This document shows positions 56,531-64,000 of a DNA stretch of 64,000 bases, one piece after another. Source of the stretch: Streptomyces sp. WM6386 (lineage in GTDB: Bacteria; Actinomycetota; Actinomycetes; Streptomycetales; Streptomycetaceae); contig NZ_JXTE01000049.1 in NCBI RefSeq assembly GCF_000972385.1, positions 4,505 to 68,504 of the forward strand, in the 5' to 3' direction. Within the stretch, counting starts at the first letter, position 1. Every line of letters begins with the position of its first letter. The position numbers and the translations under genes are program-made. The notes below the pieces were generated by a model that was not told the DNA's origin, searched no databases, and was given only the letters and a program-made list of their open reading frames with translations.

Positions 56531-58918
56531 TCAGCCCTCCTGGCCCGACGGCTGCTTGCGCAGCGTCGGCCTGGCCGCCGCCGCACGGGCCGTCACACCG
56601 GCCCACCACTCCGAGGCCGCCCACACCACTCGTACGGTTGAACGCGGGGCGAAGATCGCCCGCAGCGTCGTACGCCGGGTCACCGGGACGGCCAGTCCGG
56701 CGATCGCCCGCCGGACGTCCTCCGCGAGCCCCGCCGTCGGGCGCGGCCGCGGCGCGTAGAGAACCTGCTCCACCGCGTCCGCCACCCGGTGCACCGCGGT
56801 CGCGGCCGTCGGTTCGAGGTGCCCCAGTCTCACGATCCGCGCCGCCGCCTTGCGCGGGGTCTGCGAATCGTCCGGCAGGATCCCGAAGTCCCACGCCGTA
56901 TCGGTCAGTTCCAGCCAGACCGCCAGGGTGTGCAGCGCCGCGTCCGCCTCGCTGCGGCCGTGCGCCCCCAGCCGCACCGCCCGGGTGCGGCGGCGCCACA
57001 CCATCGGCGCCAGTGGGATCGCCAGCGCGGCGAGCCCGCCGAGAACCCATGCGAGCACGACGGTCCACTTCGGACCACCACCGTCCGTGACCGGCAGGGC
57101 CGCGGCGGACTCGCTCGGGCACGCCTCCAGCTTCTTCTGCTCCGCCGTGCAGCTCTCGCTCGCCGAGGGGGCGGTGGAAGGCGCGGCGTTCGCCGACCGG
57201 GACGGGACACCCGGGTCGGGCAGGTTGCTGTTCGGGCTGTCCGTCTGCGTGTACTCGGGCTGGGTGCCCCGGGTCGGAGTCGGCTCGAAGCGGGTCCAGC
57301 CCACGCCCTCGAAGTACAGCTCGGGCCAGGCGTGGGCGTCCCGCAGCCCCACCGACACCGCGCCGTCGGCCTGCGGAGTACCCGGCGCGAAGCCCACCGC
57401 GATCCGGGCCGGGATGCCCAGGGTGCGGGCCATCGCCGCCATGGCGTAGGAGAAGTGGACGCAGAAGCCCTGCTTGTCCTTCAGGAACCGGGCGATCGCC
57501 TGGGAGCCGGAGCCGACCTGCACCTGGGTGTCGTACTGGAAACCGCCGGTCAGGGAGAAGTACTCCTGGAGCTTGACCGCCTGCTCGTAGTGGTTCGCGG
57601 AGCCCTGGGTGACCTCACGAGCCGTGGTGGCCACGACCGCCGGAAGCGAGTCGGGCACCTCGGTGTATTCGCGCCTGATGTCCCCGGGCGGCGCCGGGGC
57701 GGCCGACAGCTGCTCCGCCGTCGGCTGCACGACGAGGCTCTTGACCTCGTACGTCGACCCGCCGGTGTTCTGGTCGTGGTCGCCGACGAGCGTCATGCCC
57801 TCGGGTTCGTAGCGCCAGTCCCCGTCGACCTGCACACCGCTCGGCGGGTACGGCATCGGGAGCCAGTCCTGCCGGTAGTCCTTGGCGGCCGTCACCCGGG
57901 TCGTGATCTCGGAGCGCCGGATGTCGGCGCCGAGACCGACCGGGGTGGGGAACTCGTCCGGCACCTTCACGATCTTGCGCTCGGACGACTTCCAGGTCCG
58001 GCCGTCGAAGTCGTCCAGCGAGACGATCCGCAGATAGAGGCTGCCCTGGTCCTCGGGCTCGGTGCGCAGGGACAGGACCTGGCGGTCCTCGTCCACGTTG
58101 AGGTTGTCGCGCAGGGACACCAGCGGGTTCACCGCGGAGATGGTGCCACCGCTCCCGCTGCCGCCGCCCACACCCGCCCCGGTGCCGTCCAGGAGGCCGC
58201 CGTCCATCGCGGGCAACGCGACCGGCACCACCAGGGCGAGCCCCAGCGCGACCGCGCCGATGCGCCGCCCGGTGCGGACCGGCGCCACCACGCCGGGCTC
58301 CCCGCCCGGGGTGCGCGGTGCCCCGCCGAAGACCCGGCCCCACTGGGAGAGCCGGTCGCGTCCCTCGGCCAGCAGCAGCATCAGATAGCCGGCCGCCGCG
58401 ACCAGGAACCACAGCCAGTCGGCGCCGCCGTCGGACAGCCCCGCGGCGACGGAGTACAGCGCCAGCAGCGGCAGCCCGGCCGGAGCCGCGCTGCGGAAGG
58501 TCACCGCGAGGGTGTCCACCGCGAGGCCGATGACCAGCACACCACCGAGGATCATCAGCCGGATGCCGTCGGACTCCAGCGGTGCCGGGATCGCGTACCG
58601 CGCGATGTCGTCGCCGCCCTGCTGGAGCAGATCGGCGAACCGCTGGAACGCCTCCGGACCCGGAACCAGCCCGGCGACCGCCTGCTCGCGGGTGAAGACC
58701 AGGGTCAGCATCATCAGCGTGACCAGGGCCTGCGCGGCCACGGTCAGCGGCCGGGCCAGCGGCACCCGCCGGGTCGCCGCGCCCACCAGCGACTGGACAC
58801 CGAGCAGAAAGGCCGCCTGCAGGATCCACGAGGCCGGTTCGACCAGGGGCAGCAGGGCGCAGGACGCCATCAGGGTGGCCGCCCAGGCACACAGCGCCAG
58901 TCGTGCCCGCCCGCTCAT
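56531..58918 (-). CDS. TgpA-like membrane transglutaminase
   Basis: A 795-residue protein with an N-terminal block of six or more helices, an extracytoplasmic transglutaminase-like domain, and a C-terminal helix plus DUF4129-like cytosolic domain. The catalytic triad is visible: Cys in KQGFCVHFSYAMA, His in RDAHAWPELYFEG and a downstream acid. TgpA of Pseudomonas is an essential envelope protein. It is the last gene of moxR-DUF58-tgpA, whose starts and stops overlap, and ends in a strong terminator. Likely role: envelope maturation or stress. Confidence 0.9.
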   Translation of the reverse strand: MSGRARLALCAWAATLMASCALLPLVEPASWILQAAFLLGVQSLVGAATRRVPLARPLTVAAQALVTLMMLTLVFTREQAVAGLVPGPEAFQRFADLLQQGGDDIARYAIPAPLESDGIRLMILGGVLVIGLAVDTLAVTFRSAAPAGLPLLALYSVAAGLSDGGADWLWFLVAAAGYLMLLLAEGRDRLSQWGRVFGGAPRTPGGEPGVVAPVRTGRRIGAVALGLALVVPVALPAMDGGLLDGTGAGVGGGSGSGGTISAVNPLVSLRDNLNVDEDRQVLSLRTEPEDQGSLYLRIVSLDDFDGRTWKSSERKIVKVPDEFPTPVGLGADIRRSEITTRVTAAKDYRQDWLPMPYPPSGVQVDGDWRYEPEGMTLVGDHDQNTGGSTYEVKSLVVQPTAEQLSAAPAPPGDIRREYTEVPDSLPAVVATTAREVTQGSANHYEQAVKLQEYFSLTGGFQYDTQVQVGSGSQAIARFLKDKQGFCVHFSYAMAAMARTLGIPARIAVGFAPGTPQADGAVSVGLRDAHAWPELYFEGVGWTRFEPTPTRGTQPEYTQTDSPNSNLPDPGVPSRSANAAPSTAPSASESCTAEQKKLEACPSESAAALPVTDGGGPKWTVVLAWVLGGLAALAIPLAPMVWRRRTRAVRLGAHGRSEADAALHTLAVWLELTDTAWDFGILPDDSQTPRKAAARIVRLGHLEPTAATAVHRVADAVEQVLYAPRPRPTAGLAEDVRRAIAGLAVPVTRRTTLRAIFAPRSTVRVVWAASEWWAGVTARAAAARPTLRKQPSGQEG

Positions 58919-60291
58919 GCGCGTGCCCCCTCACTGCCCGGCCCGCTCGTCGCACCGATGCCGGTGCGCTCGCGGTCCGCCTGGCGCCACAACTCGCTCA
59001 AGGAGGCGCCCCGCGGCACGCTCAGCGCCGTCCAGCCCGCCTCACGCAGCATCCGCAACCGCTCCCCGCTCCTGTCCAACGGGCCGGCCACATCGGTCGG
59101 TTCCCGCCCCCAGCCGCCGTTGTCCAGTACGAAGGCGACCGCGCCGCCACTGCGCTGACGCATCTTGGCGGCCACCGCGGCCTGCTCCTCGTCGAGGTCG
59201 CCGAAGAAGGCGATCAGCAGTCCCTCGTTGCCCCCGCGCAGCAAGTCGTACGCCCGGGACAGACCCGTGCCGTCGGAGTGGTCGATCACCGCGAGGGTGT
59301 CCATCATCAGCCCGGCCGCGTCCGCCGACTCCTGGCTCGCGCCCGCGAAGCCGTCCGCGCCCTCGCCGGGCACCGAACTGCCGGTGTCCGTCAACAGTCG
59401 TACGGAGAAGCCTCGTTCGAGCATGTGCACCAGCGCCGACGCCGCGCCCGACACGGCCCACTCGAAGGGTGAGTCGGGGCCCGCGCCGCGGAAGGCGAGG
59501 CCCCGGGTGTCCAGCAGCACCGTGCAGCGGGCGCGCTGCGGCTGCTCCTCGCGGCGCACCATCAGCTCGCCGTAGCGCGCGGTGGAACGCCAGTGCACCC
59601 GCCGCAGATCGTCGCCGTAGCGATAACCGCGCGGGATGACGTCGTCCTCGCCGGCCAGGGCGAGCGAGCGGTTCCGCCCGTCGCCGTACCCCTTCGCCTC
59701 TCCGGCGAAGCGCACCGGCGGCAGCGGCTCCACGCGTGGGATCACCGTCAGGGTGTCGTACGACGAGAAGGACCGGGTCAGCTCGCACATGCCGAACGGG
59801 TCGGTCAGACGCAGCTGGAGCGGGCCCAGCGGATAGCGGCCGCGCAGGTCGGAGCGGACGCGGTAGGACACCTCGCGGCGGCCGCCCGCCTCCACCCGGT
59901 CCAGCACGAAGCGGGGACGCGGGCCAAGGACGTACGGCACCCGGTCCTGGAGCATCAGCAGACCGGTGGGCAGCCGCGAGACGTTGTCCATCCGCAGATG
60001 GACACGGGCCTCGCTGCCGGAGGGCACGCGCGCGGGGGAGAGCCGGCGGCTGCCGGCCACCCGGTAGCGGGTGCGGTAGAGCACGGTCGCGCAGACCAGC
60101 GGCAGCAGCGCGAGGAGCAGGCCGACCCGGAGCAGATCGCTCTGCCCCAGGACGTACGCGCAGATGGCGGCTGCGATCCCGGCGGCCAGGAACGAGCGGC
60201 CGCGGGTCGTCAGACCGGCCAGCGCGGTGCGCACCCCACCCTTGTCGCCCCGGTCGGCCTCGCTGTGGGCCGGACCGGCGGCGGTGGTCAT
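58915..60291 (-). CDS. DUF58 membrane protein
   Basis: A 458-residue protein with two N-terminal helices (residues about 35-75) and a C-terminal DUF58 domain of von Willebrand A-like fold. The conserved DDLRRVHWRSTARYGELMVRREE stretch is intact. DUF58 proteins act with MoxR AAA ATPases, probably as adaptors in complex assembly. The ATG at 60291 overlaps the moxR-type stop (TGATG arrangement; GTG at 60294 is alternative) with GGAGG upstream, and its own stop overlaps the TgpA start by four bases. Confidence 0.88.
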   Translation of the reverse strand: MTTAAGPAHSEADRGDKGGVRTALAGLTTRGRSFLAAGIAAAICAYVLGQSDLLRVGLLLALLPLVCATVLYRTRYRVAGSRRLSPARVPSGSEARVHLRMDNVSRLPTGLLMLQDRVPYVLGPRPRFVLDRVEAGGRREVSYRVRSDLRGRYPLGPLQLRLTDPFGMCELTRSFSSYDTLTVIPRVEPLPPVRFAGEAKGYGDGRNRSLALAGEDDVIPRGYRYGDDLRRVHWRSTARYGELMVRREEQPQRARCTVLLDTRGLAFRGAGPDSPFEWAVSGAASALVHMLERGFSVRLLTDTGSSVPGEGADGFAGASQESADAAGLMMDTLAVIDHSDGTGLSRAYDLLRGGNEGLLIAFFGDLDEEQAAVAAKMRQRSGGAVAFVLDNGGWGREPTDVAGPLDRSGERLRMLREAGWTALSVPRGASLSELWRQADRERTGIGATSGPGSEGARA

Positions 60292-61319
60292 CACAGCCTC
60301 CGCGGCGGCTGCTGGCCGTACGCCTGCGTGCCGTGCCCGAGCCCGGTGCCGCCCTGCTGCTGGGGCACCGGAGTGCGCTGCAGGATCTCCTGCACCACCT
60401 GCTCCGCCGTACGCCGGTTGAGCTGGGCCTGGGCGGTGGGCAGCAGCCGATGGGCCAGGACGGCCACGGCGAGCGCCTGGATGTCGTCCGGCAGCGCGTA
60501 CTCCCGGCCGCTCAGGGCGGCGGACGCCTTCGCCGCGCGCAGCAGATGCAGCGTCGCGCGCGGGGAGGCGCCGAGTCTGAGGTCGGGGTGGGTGCGCGTG
60601 GCGGCGACCAGCTCCACCGCGTACCGCCGGACCGCGTCGGCGACGTGGACGCCGCGGACGGCGTCGACCAGCTTCACGATGTCGTGCGCGTGCGCCACCG
60701 GCTGGAGGTCGTCCAGAGGGCTCACTCCGCCATGGATGTCGAGCATCTGCAGCTCGGCCTCCGCGCTGGGGTAGCCGATGGAGACGCGCGCCATGAAGCG
60801 GTCGCGCTGGGCCTCCGGCAGCGGATAGGTGCCCTCCATCTCGACCGGGTTCTGTGTGGCCACCACCATGAACGGGCTCGGCAGCTCGTACGTCTGCCCG
60901 TCGATGGTCACCTGCCGCTCCTCCATGGACTCCAGGAGCGCGGACTGGGTCTTCGGCGAGGCGCGGTTGATCTCGTCGCCGATCACGATCTGCGCGAAGA
61001 TCGCCCCCGGCTTGAACTCGAAGTCCCGGCGCTGCTGATCCCAGATGGACACACCCGTGATGTCCGAGGGCAGCAGGTCGGGCGTGAACTGAATACGCCG
61101 CACCGAGCAGTCGATGGACCGCGCCAGTGCCTTCGCGAGCATGGTCTTGCCGACGCCCGGTACATCCTCGATCAGAAGATGCCCCTCGGCGAGCAGTACG
61201 GTCAGCGAAAGCCGTACGACCTCGGGCTTGCCCTCGATCACACCCTCTACCGAACTGCGGACACGCTCCACAGTGGCAGTCAGATCTGTGAGGCTCGCTC
61301 GATCGTCATAGGTCGTCAC
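60291..61319 (-). CDS. MoxR family AAA+ ATPase
   Basis: A 342-residue AAA+ chaperone-like ATPase. Walker A is EDVPGVGKTMLAKAL, Walker B VIGDEINRASPKTQSALLE, sensor 1 VVATQNPVEMEGTYPLPEAQRDRF and the arginine finger and sensor 2 follow. The C-terminal tail is Gln/Gly-rich. MoxR proteins help fold or activate partner proteins, here presumably the DUF58 and transglutaminase products. The GTG at 61319 is favoured by AGGAGG five bases upstream; a longer frame upstream lacks such a site. Confidence 0.92.
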   Translation of the reverse strand: MTTYDDRASLTDLTATVERVRSSVEGVIEGKPEVVRLSLTVLLAEGHLLIEDVPGVGKTMLAKALARSIDCSVRRIQFTPDLLPSDITGVSIWDQQRRDFEFKPGAIFAQIVIGDEINRASPKTQSALLESMEERQVTIDGQTYELPSPFMVVATQNPVEMEGTYPLPEAQRDRFMARVSIGYPSAEAELQMLDIHGGVSPLDDLQPVAHAHDIVKLVDAVRGVHVADAVRRYAVELVAATRTHPDLRLGASPRATLHLLRAAKASAALSGREYALPDDIQALAVAVLAHRLLPTAQAQLNRRTAEQVVQEILQRTPVPQQQGGTGLGHGTQAYGQQPPRRL

Positions 61320-61559
61320 CCGGCCCTCCTCGGCCCGTTCTTTCTCCGGGCCGACGCTCTGCGTTGCGGACCGGCCCACCCCGAATCACGGACACCGCCC
61401 GGAAAAGGTTCCGCGCGACGTCCATCCACGCATTCTTGCTGCCGTTACCGATTCGTGTCACTCGCCTGTGGACAACTGCCCGCGATATGTCGGGGCTTGC
61501 GACCTTTTGGGCACCCCTGAACCGGAAATCAACAGGAGAACGACAGCTTCGGTGGTGGG

Positions 61560-62105
61560 TCAGGAGGGGTCGATCTCGCGCAGCAGGCCCGTCTTCACGT
61601 CGAACACGAAGCCACGGACGTCGTCGGTGTGCAACAGGAACGGCGAGGTGCGCACCCGCTGCATGGACTGCCGTACGTCCTGGTCGACGTCCCGGAAGGA
61701 CTCCACCGCCCAGGCCGGGCGCTGGCCGACCTCCATCTCCAGGTCGGTGCGGAAGTCCTCGGTGATCGCTTCCAGACCGCAGCCGGTGTGGTGGATGAGG
61801 ACAACGCTGCGGGTGCCGAGCTTGCGCTGGCTGATGGTGAGCGAGCGGATCACGTCATCGGTGACCACGCCGCCCGCGTTGCGAATGGTGTGGCAGTCGC
61901 CGAGCTCCAGGCCGAGCGCCTTGTGCAGGTCGAGACGGGCGTCCATGCAGGCCACCACGGCCACGTGCAGGACGGGACGGGCGTCCATGCCGGGGTCGGT
62001 GAAGGCGGAGGCGTACCGCTCGTTCGCCTCGATGAGACGGTCGGTGACGGTGTCGCCCGGTATGGCGCCTTCGGTTGCGGTGGCGCCGGATGCAGAAGTC
62101 GTCAT
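61560..62105 (-). CDS. Beta-carbonic anhydrase
   Basis: A 181-residue zinc enzyme interconverting CO2 and bicarbonate. Zinc ligands and the catalytic dyad are in VACMDARLDL (Cys, Asp-Arg) and LIHHTGCGLEAI (His, Cys), with RNAGGVVTDD between. The size and sequence match the Rv1284-type class of actinobacterial beta-carbonic anhydrases. The ATG at 62105 removes a long unrelated extension. It is divergent from rsmH and converges on nothing; a 180-base gap separates it from the moxR-type start. Confidence 0.93.
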   Translation of the reverse strand: MTTSASGATATEGAIPGDTVTDRLIEANERYASAFTDPGMDARPVLHVAVVACMDARLDLHKALGLELGDCHTIRNAGGVVTDDVIRSLTISQRKLGTRSVVLIHHTGCGLEAITEDFRTDLEMEVGQRPAWAVESFRDVDQDVRQSMQRVRTSPFLLHTDDVRGFVFDVKTGLLREIDPS

Positions 62106-62278
62106 AGCCACGACGGTACTGGTCACAGCCGTCCCGGTCCTGTCGTGAGATGGGAAAAAGAGCGTCATCACGTCCTTCGTGTGAGGTAACCCACAGTGGG
62201 CGGTATGCGTCCGAGCGGGTGTTTTCCGGGGTCCGTCGCTCCGTCCCGGAGCCGGGCCGCGACGCGCAGGCCGGTTGA

Positions 62279-62306
62279 TTGACCGCGAGTCACCGTGGAC
62301 TAAAGT
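62279..62306 (+). promoter_or_regulatory. Promoter of the rsmH-ftsL (dcw) operon
   Basis: TTGACC (62279-62284) and TAAAGT (62301-62306) with a 16-base spacer form a near-consensus promoter. The start near 62313 leaves a leader of about 200 bases. Confidence 0.65.
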
Positions 62307-62312
62307 GACGCG

Positions 62313-62520
62313 AAGCGGGAGGCGAGGTCTCCCTGCTGGACTGAATTCCCCAGGAGAAACCGGCCAGGTCGCCGGATCTCCCCACGTGCGCGGCGCGCAC
62401 GTACGGCTCGGCCTCCTCCCGCTCCCGGCCGGCTGACGCTTTCGGCGCCGGCAGGCCTCCCCTTCAGAGCGGGCGGGGACCCGGCGGTGCGTACCGCCTC
62501 GCCGGATCTGAGAGGGCCCC
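62313..62520 (+). ncRNA. Structured leader of rsmH, probable mraW RNA motif
   Basis: The 200-base untranslated leader is full of stems: gggag/ctccc at 62317-62333, a perfect acgtgcgc-ggc-gcgcacgt hairpin at 62384-62402, and GC-rich pairings up to the start codon. CGCCGGATCT occurs twice (62370 and 62500). A conserved actinobacterial RNA structure, the mraW motif, is known upstream of this gene; I place it here from position and structure, not from a covariance match. Confidence 0.55.
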
Positions 62521-63477
62521 TTGAGCCAGAGTCGACACGTCCCGGTGATGCTCCAGCGGTGCCTGGACATGTTGGCCCCCGCCCTCCGGGCCCCCGGAGC
62601 GGTCGTCGTCGACTGCACGCTCGGCCTCGGCGGCCACAGCGAGGCTCTCCTCCAGCAGTTCCCCGAGGCCCGGCTCGTCGCCCTCGACCGCGACAAGGAG
62701 GCCCTGCGCCTGTCCGGCGAGCGCCTCGCGCCGTACGGGGAGCGCGCCACCCTCGTCCACGCGGTCTACGACGAGCTGCCCGAGGTACTGGACCGGCTCG
62801 GCCTCCCGCGCGTGCAGGGCGTCCTCTTCGACCTCGGCGTCTCCTCCATGCAGCTCGACGAGGCCGACCGCGGCTTCGCCTACGCCCAGGACGCCCCGCT
62901 CGACATGCGCATGGACCAGACGACCGGCGTAAGCGCCGCCGAGGTCCTCAACACCTACCCGGCCGGCGAACTCGTGCGGATCCTGCGGGCGTACGGCGAG
63001 GAGAAGCAGGCCAAGCGGATCGTGTCCGCGATCGTGCGCGAGCGCGACAAGGAGCCGTTCTCCCACAGCGCGCGGCTCGTCGAGCTGATCCGGGACTCCC
63101 TGCCGCAGGCCGCCAAGCGCACCGGCGGCAACCCGGCCAAGCGCACCTTCCAGGCACTGCGCATCGAGGTCAACGGTGAACTGGCCGTCCTGGAGCGGGC
63201 GATCCCGGCCGCCGTTCAGAGCATCGCGGTCGGCGGGCGGATCGCCGTCCTGTCGTACCACTCGCTCGAGGACCGCCTGGTCAAGCAGGTGTTCGCGGCC
63301 GGTGCCGCCACCACCGCGCCCCCCGGACTGCCGGTCGTCCCCGAGCAGTACCAGCCGCGGCTCAAGCTGCTCACGCGCGGTGCCGAACTTCCCACGGAGG
63401 AAGAGGTCGCCGAGAACCGGCGAGCGGCTCCCGCGCGGTTGCGTGGCGCCGAGCGCATCAGGGAGGCGCTGGAATGA
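62521..63477 (+). CDS. rsmH: 16S rRNA (cytosine-1402-N4)-methyltransferase
   Basis: A 318-residue SAM methyltransferase (MraW) modifying C1402 of 16S rRNA, and by position the first gene of the dcw cluster. It begins [21 protein letters not shown]; motif I is [16 protein letters not shown], then [32 protein letters not shown] and [25 protein letters not shown] sequence. The TTG at 62521 follows GAGAGGG by five bases. Its ATGA stop overlap with a short frame and the nearby GTG tie it to ftsL. Confidence 0.95.
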   Translation: MSQSRHVPVMLQRCLDMLAPALRAPGAVVVDCTLGLGGHSEALLQQFPEARLVALDRDKEALRLSGERLAPYGERATLVHAVYDELPEVLDRLGLPRVQGVLFDLGVSSMQLDEADRGFAYAQDAPLDMRMDQTTGVSAAEVLNTYPAGELVRILRAYGEEKQAKRIVSAIVRERDKEPFSHSARLVELIRDSLPQAAKRTGGNPAKRTFQALRIEVNGELAVLERAIPAAVQSIAVGGRIAVLSYHSLEDRLVKQVFAAGAATTAPPGLPVVPEQYQPRLKLLTRGAELPTEEEVAENRRAAPARLRGAERIREALE

Positions 63478-63554
63478 CGGACACGAGGGGGCTGGGGCGC
63501 GTGAGCGAGTGGGGAAACCGGACTCACTGGAGGTGCAGTGAGCAGGAAACCTGA
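63474..63554 (+). CDS. Possible 26-codon ORF bridging rsmH and ftsL
   Basis: An ATG overlapping the rsmH stop by four bases, with GGGAGG eight bases upstream, opens a 26-codon frame ([20 protein letters not shown] and onward) whose stop lies 14 bases beyond the ftsL GTG, in another frame. Its good initiation site and overlaps at both ends suggest translational coupling rather than a functional peptide. It may equally be chance. Confidence 0.3.
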   Translation: MTDTRGLGRVSEWGNRTHWRCSEQET

Positions 63555-64000
63555 ACTCAAGGGCCGGGCCGCTCGTCTGGCACGGCTCTTCCCGACCACG
63601 GGGGGCCGAGGACAGGCCGCCCGCACCCCGTTCGTACTCCTCGTCGTCCTGCTCCTCGGCGGCGGTCTCATCGGGCTCCTCGTGCTGAACTCCGCGCTCT
63701 CCGAAGGGTCGTTCAAACTCGACGACCTCCAGAAGGAGACCAAGAGCCTCACCGACCAGGAGCAGGCCCTCCAGCGGGACATCGACTCCTACTCCGCCCC
63801 GGACGCCCTCCAGCGCCGCGCCCGTGAGCTGGGCATGGTCCCCGGCGGCGACCCCGCCTTCCTCGACCCCGACGGCACCGTCAAGGGTGTCCCGGGAGCC
63901 GCGGCCGAGCAGTCCTCGGCCCAGGTCGTGCAGCCGCCCGAGGCGATCGTCCCGCCGGCCGTCACTTCGCCACCCCCATCGCCGTCGGCCACCCCCACGC
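63538..64000 (+). CDS. ftsL: Cell division protein FtsL (5' part)
   Basis: Open to the window end (154 codons visible). A basic cytosolic N-terminus ([16 protein letters not shown]), one transmembrane helix (FVLLVVLLLGGGLIGLLVLNSAL) and a periplasmic-side coiled coil (about 60-105, DLQKETKSLTDQEQALQRDI) are the FtsL layout, followed by a Pro-rich tail. FtsL with FtsB/DivIC and FtsQ recruits and activates the septal synthase FtsI/FtsW. The GTG at 63538 has GGAGG four bases upstream. ftsI should follow. Confidence 0.9.
   Translation, partial: MSRKPELKGRAARLARLFPTTGGRGQAARTPFVLLVVLLLGGGLIGLLVLNSALSEGSFKLDDLQKETKSLTDQEQALQRDIDSYSAPDALQRRARELGMVPGGDPAFLDPDGTVKGVPGAAAEQSSAQVVQPPEAIVPPAVTSPPPSPSATPT

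Noticed and set aside
56789..59158. 789-codon plus-strand frame antisense to TgpA
   Set aside because: His/Arg/Gln-rich shadow; TgpA on the other strand has full domain support.

Overview
The window is high-GC actinobacterial DNA. GC-rich third codon positions, frequent GTG and TTG starts and the gene set itself (qcrAB, a SAM-IV riboswitch, trpEG behind a Trp leader peptide, pfkA, bfr/bfd, thiOSG, a PASTA kinase, metF, rsmH-ftsL) point to a Streptomyces chromosome, in the conserved core segment that runs from the cytochrome bc1 genes to the start of the dcw division and cell-wall cluster. Most of it is housekeeping DNA with a few accessory insertions and gene relics. I see no rRNA, tRNA, CRISPR array, transposase or prophage gene.

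Layout. 1-5.2 kb: end of qcrA, qcrB, trpD, and a cysteine-desulfurase-like aminotransferase behind a SAM-IV riboswitch. 5.2-5.8 kb: relic of a kinase/beta-propeller protein. 5.8-12.3 kb: stand-alone Lrp-type sensor domain, rhomboid protease, zinc-ribbon protein, NYN-domain protein, two tandem NlpC/P60 hydrolases and a lipoprotein metallopeptidase. 12.3-18.5 kb: PadR/MATE pair around a large palindrome, two glycosyltransferases (one PimB'-like) and a secreted cholesterol oxidase that looks inserted. 18.5-30.9 kb: long-chain acyl-CoA ligase, phosphoesterase, SRPBCC protein, ArsA-like ATPase, glucokinase, endo/exonuclease/phosphatase-family protein, alpha/beta hydrolase, PlsC acyltransferase, a NarL-type two-component system and 6-phosphofructokinase. 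31.0-31.9 kb: two decayed genes. 31.8-36.2 kb: divergent aromatic-amino-acid genes (trpEG with trpL attenuator; class II DAHP synthase) and the iron-storage pair bfd/bfr under an iron box. 36.4-46.9 kb: molybdopterin oxidoreductase, DUF4396 protein with a CsoR-like box, endonuclease IV, PASTA kinase, thiOSG under a TPP riboswitch, ferredoxin-reductase-like flavoprotein, Rv2175c-like protein, thiE and metF. 47-56.4 kb: tyrosine/glutamine-rich membrane protein, phytoene-desaturase-like protein, DUF4126, a TetR/YhgE-Pip/ABC operon, HEPN protein, methyltransferase and DUF3040. 56.5-64 kb: MoxR-DUF58-TgpA operon, beta-carbonic anhydrase, then a structured leader, rsmH and ftsL (cut by the window end).

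How genes work together. Tryptophan and chorismate synthesis (trpD, trpEG, DAHP synthase), thiamine synthesis (thiO, thiS, thiG, thiE), sulfur/methyl metabolism (SAM-IV controlled aminotransferase, metF), glycolysis (glkA, pfkA), lipid and phosphoinositide-mannoside biosynthesis (PlsC, acyl-CoA ligase, PimB') and envelope growth (NlpC/P60, PASTA kinase, rsmH/ftsL) are all represented. Control is unusually visible: three known or likely metabolite/leader RNAs, a Trp attenuator, an iron box, a CsoR-like box and three strong unassigned palindromes.

A recurring feature is a TANNNT -10 box six to eight bases before a start codon that lacks a ribosome-binding site, which predicts many leaderless mRNAs. 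No clearly new multi-gene system stands out. The best leads are the DUF4396 gene with its CsoR-like box, the Y/G/Q-rich low-complexity membrane protein, two ATPases whose Walker A lysine is arginine, the PFK with pyrophosphate-type residues, the HEPN protein with an RX4H motif, and three genes caught in decay.
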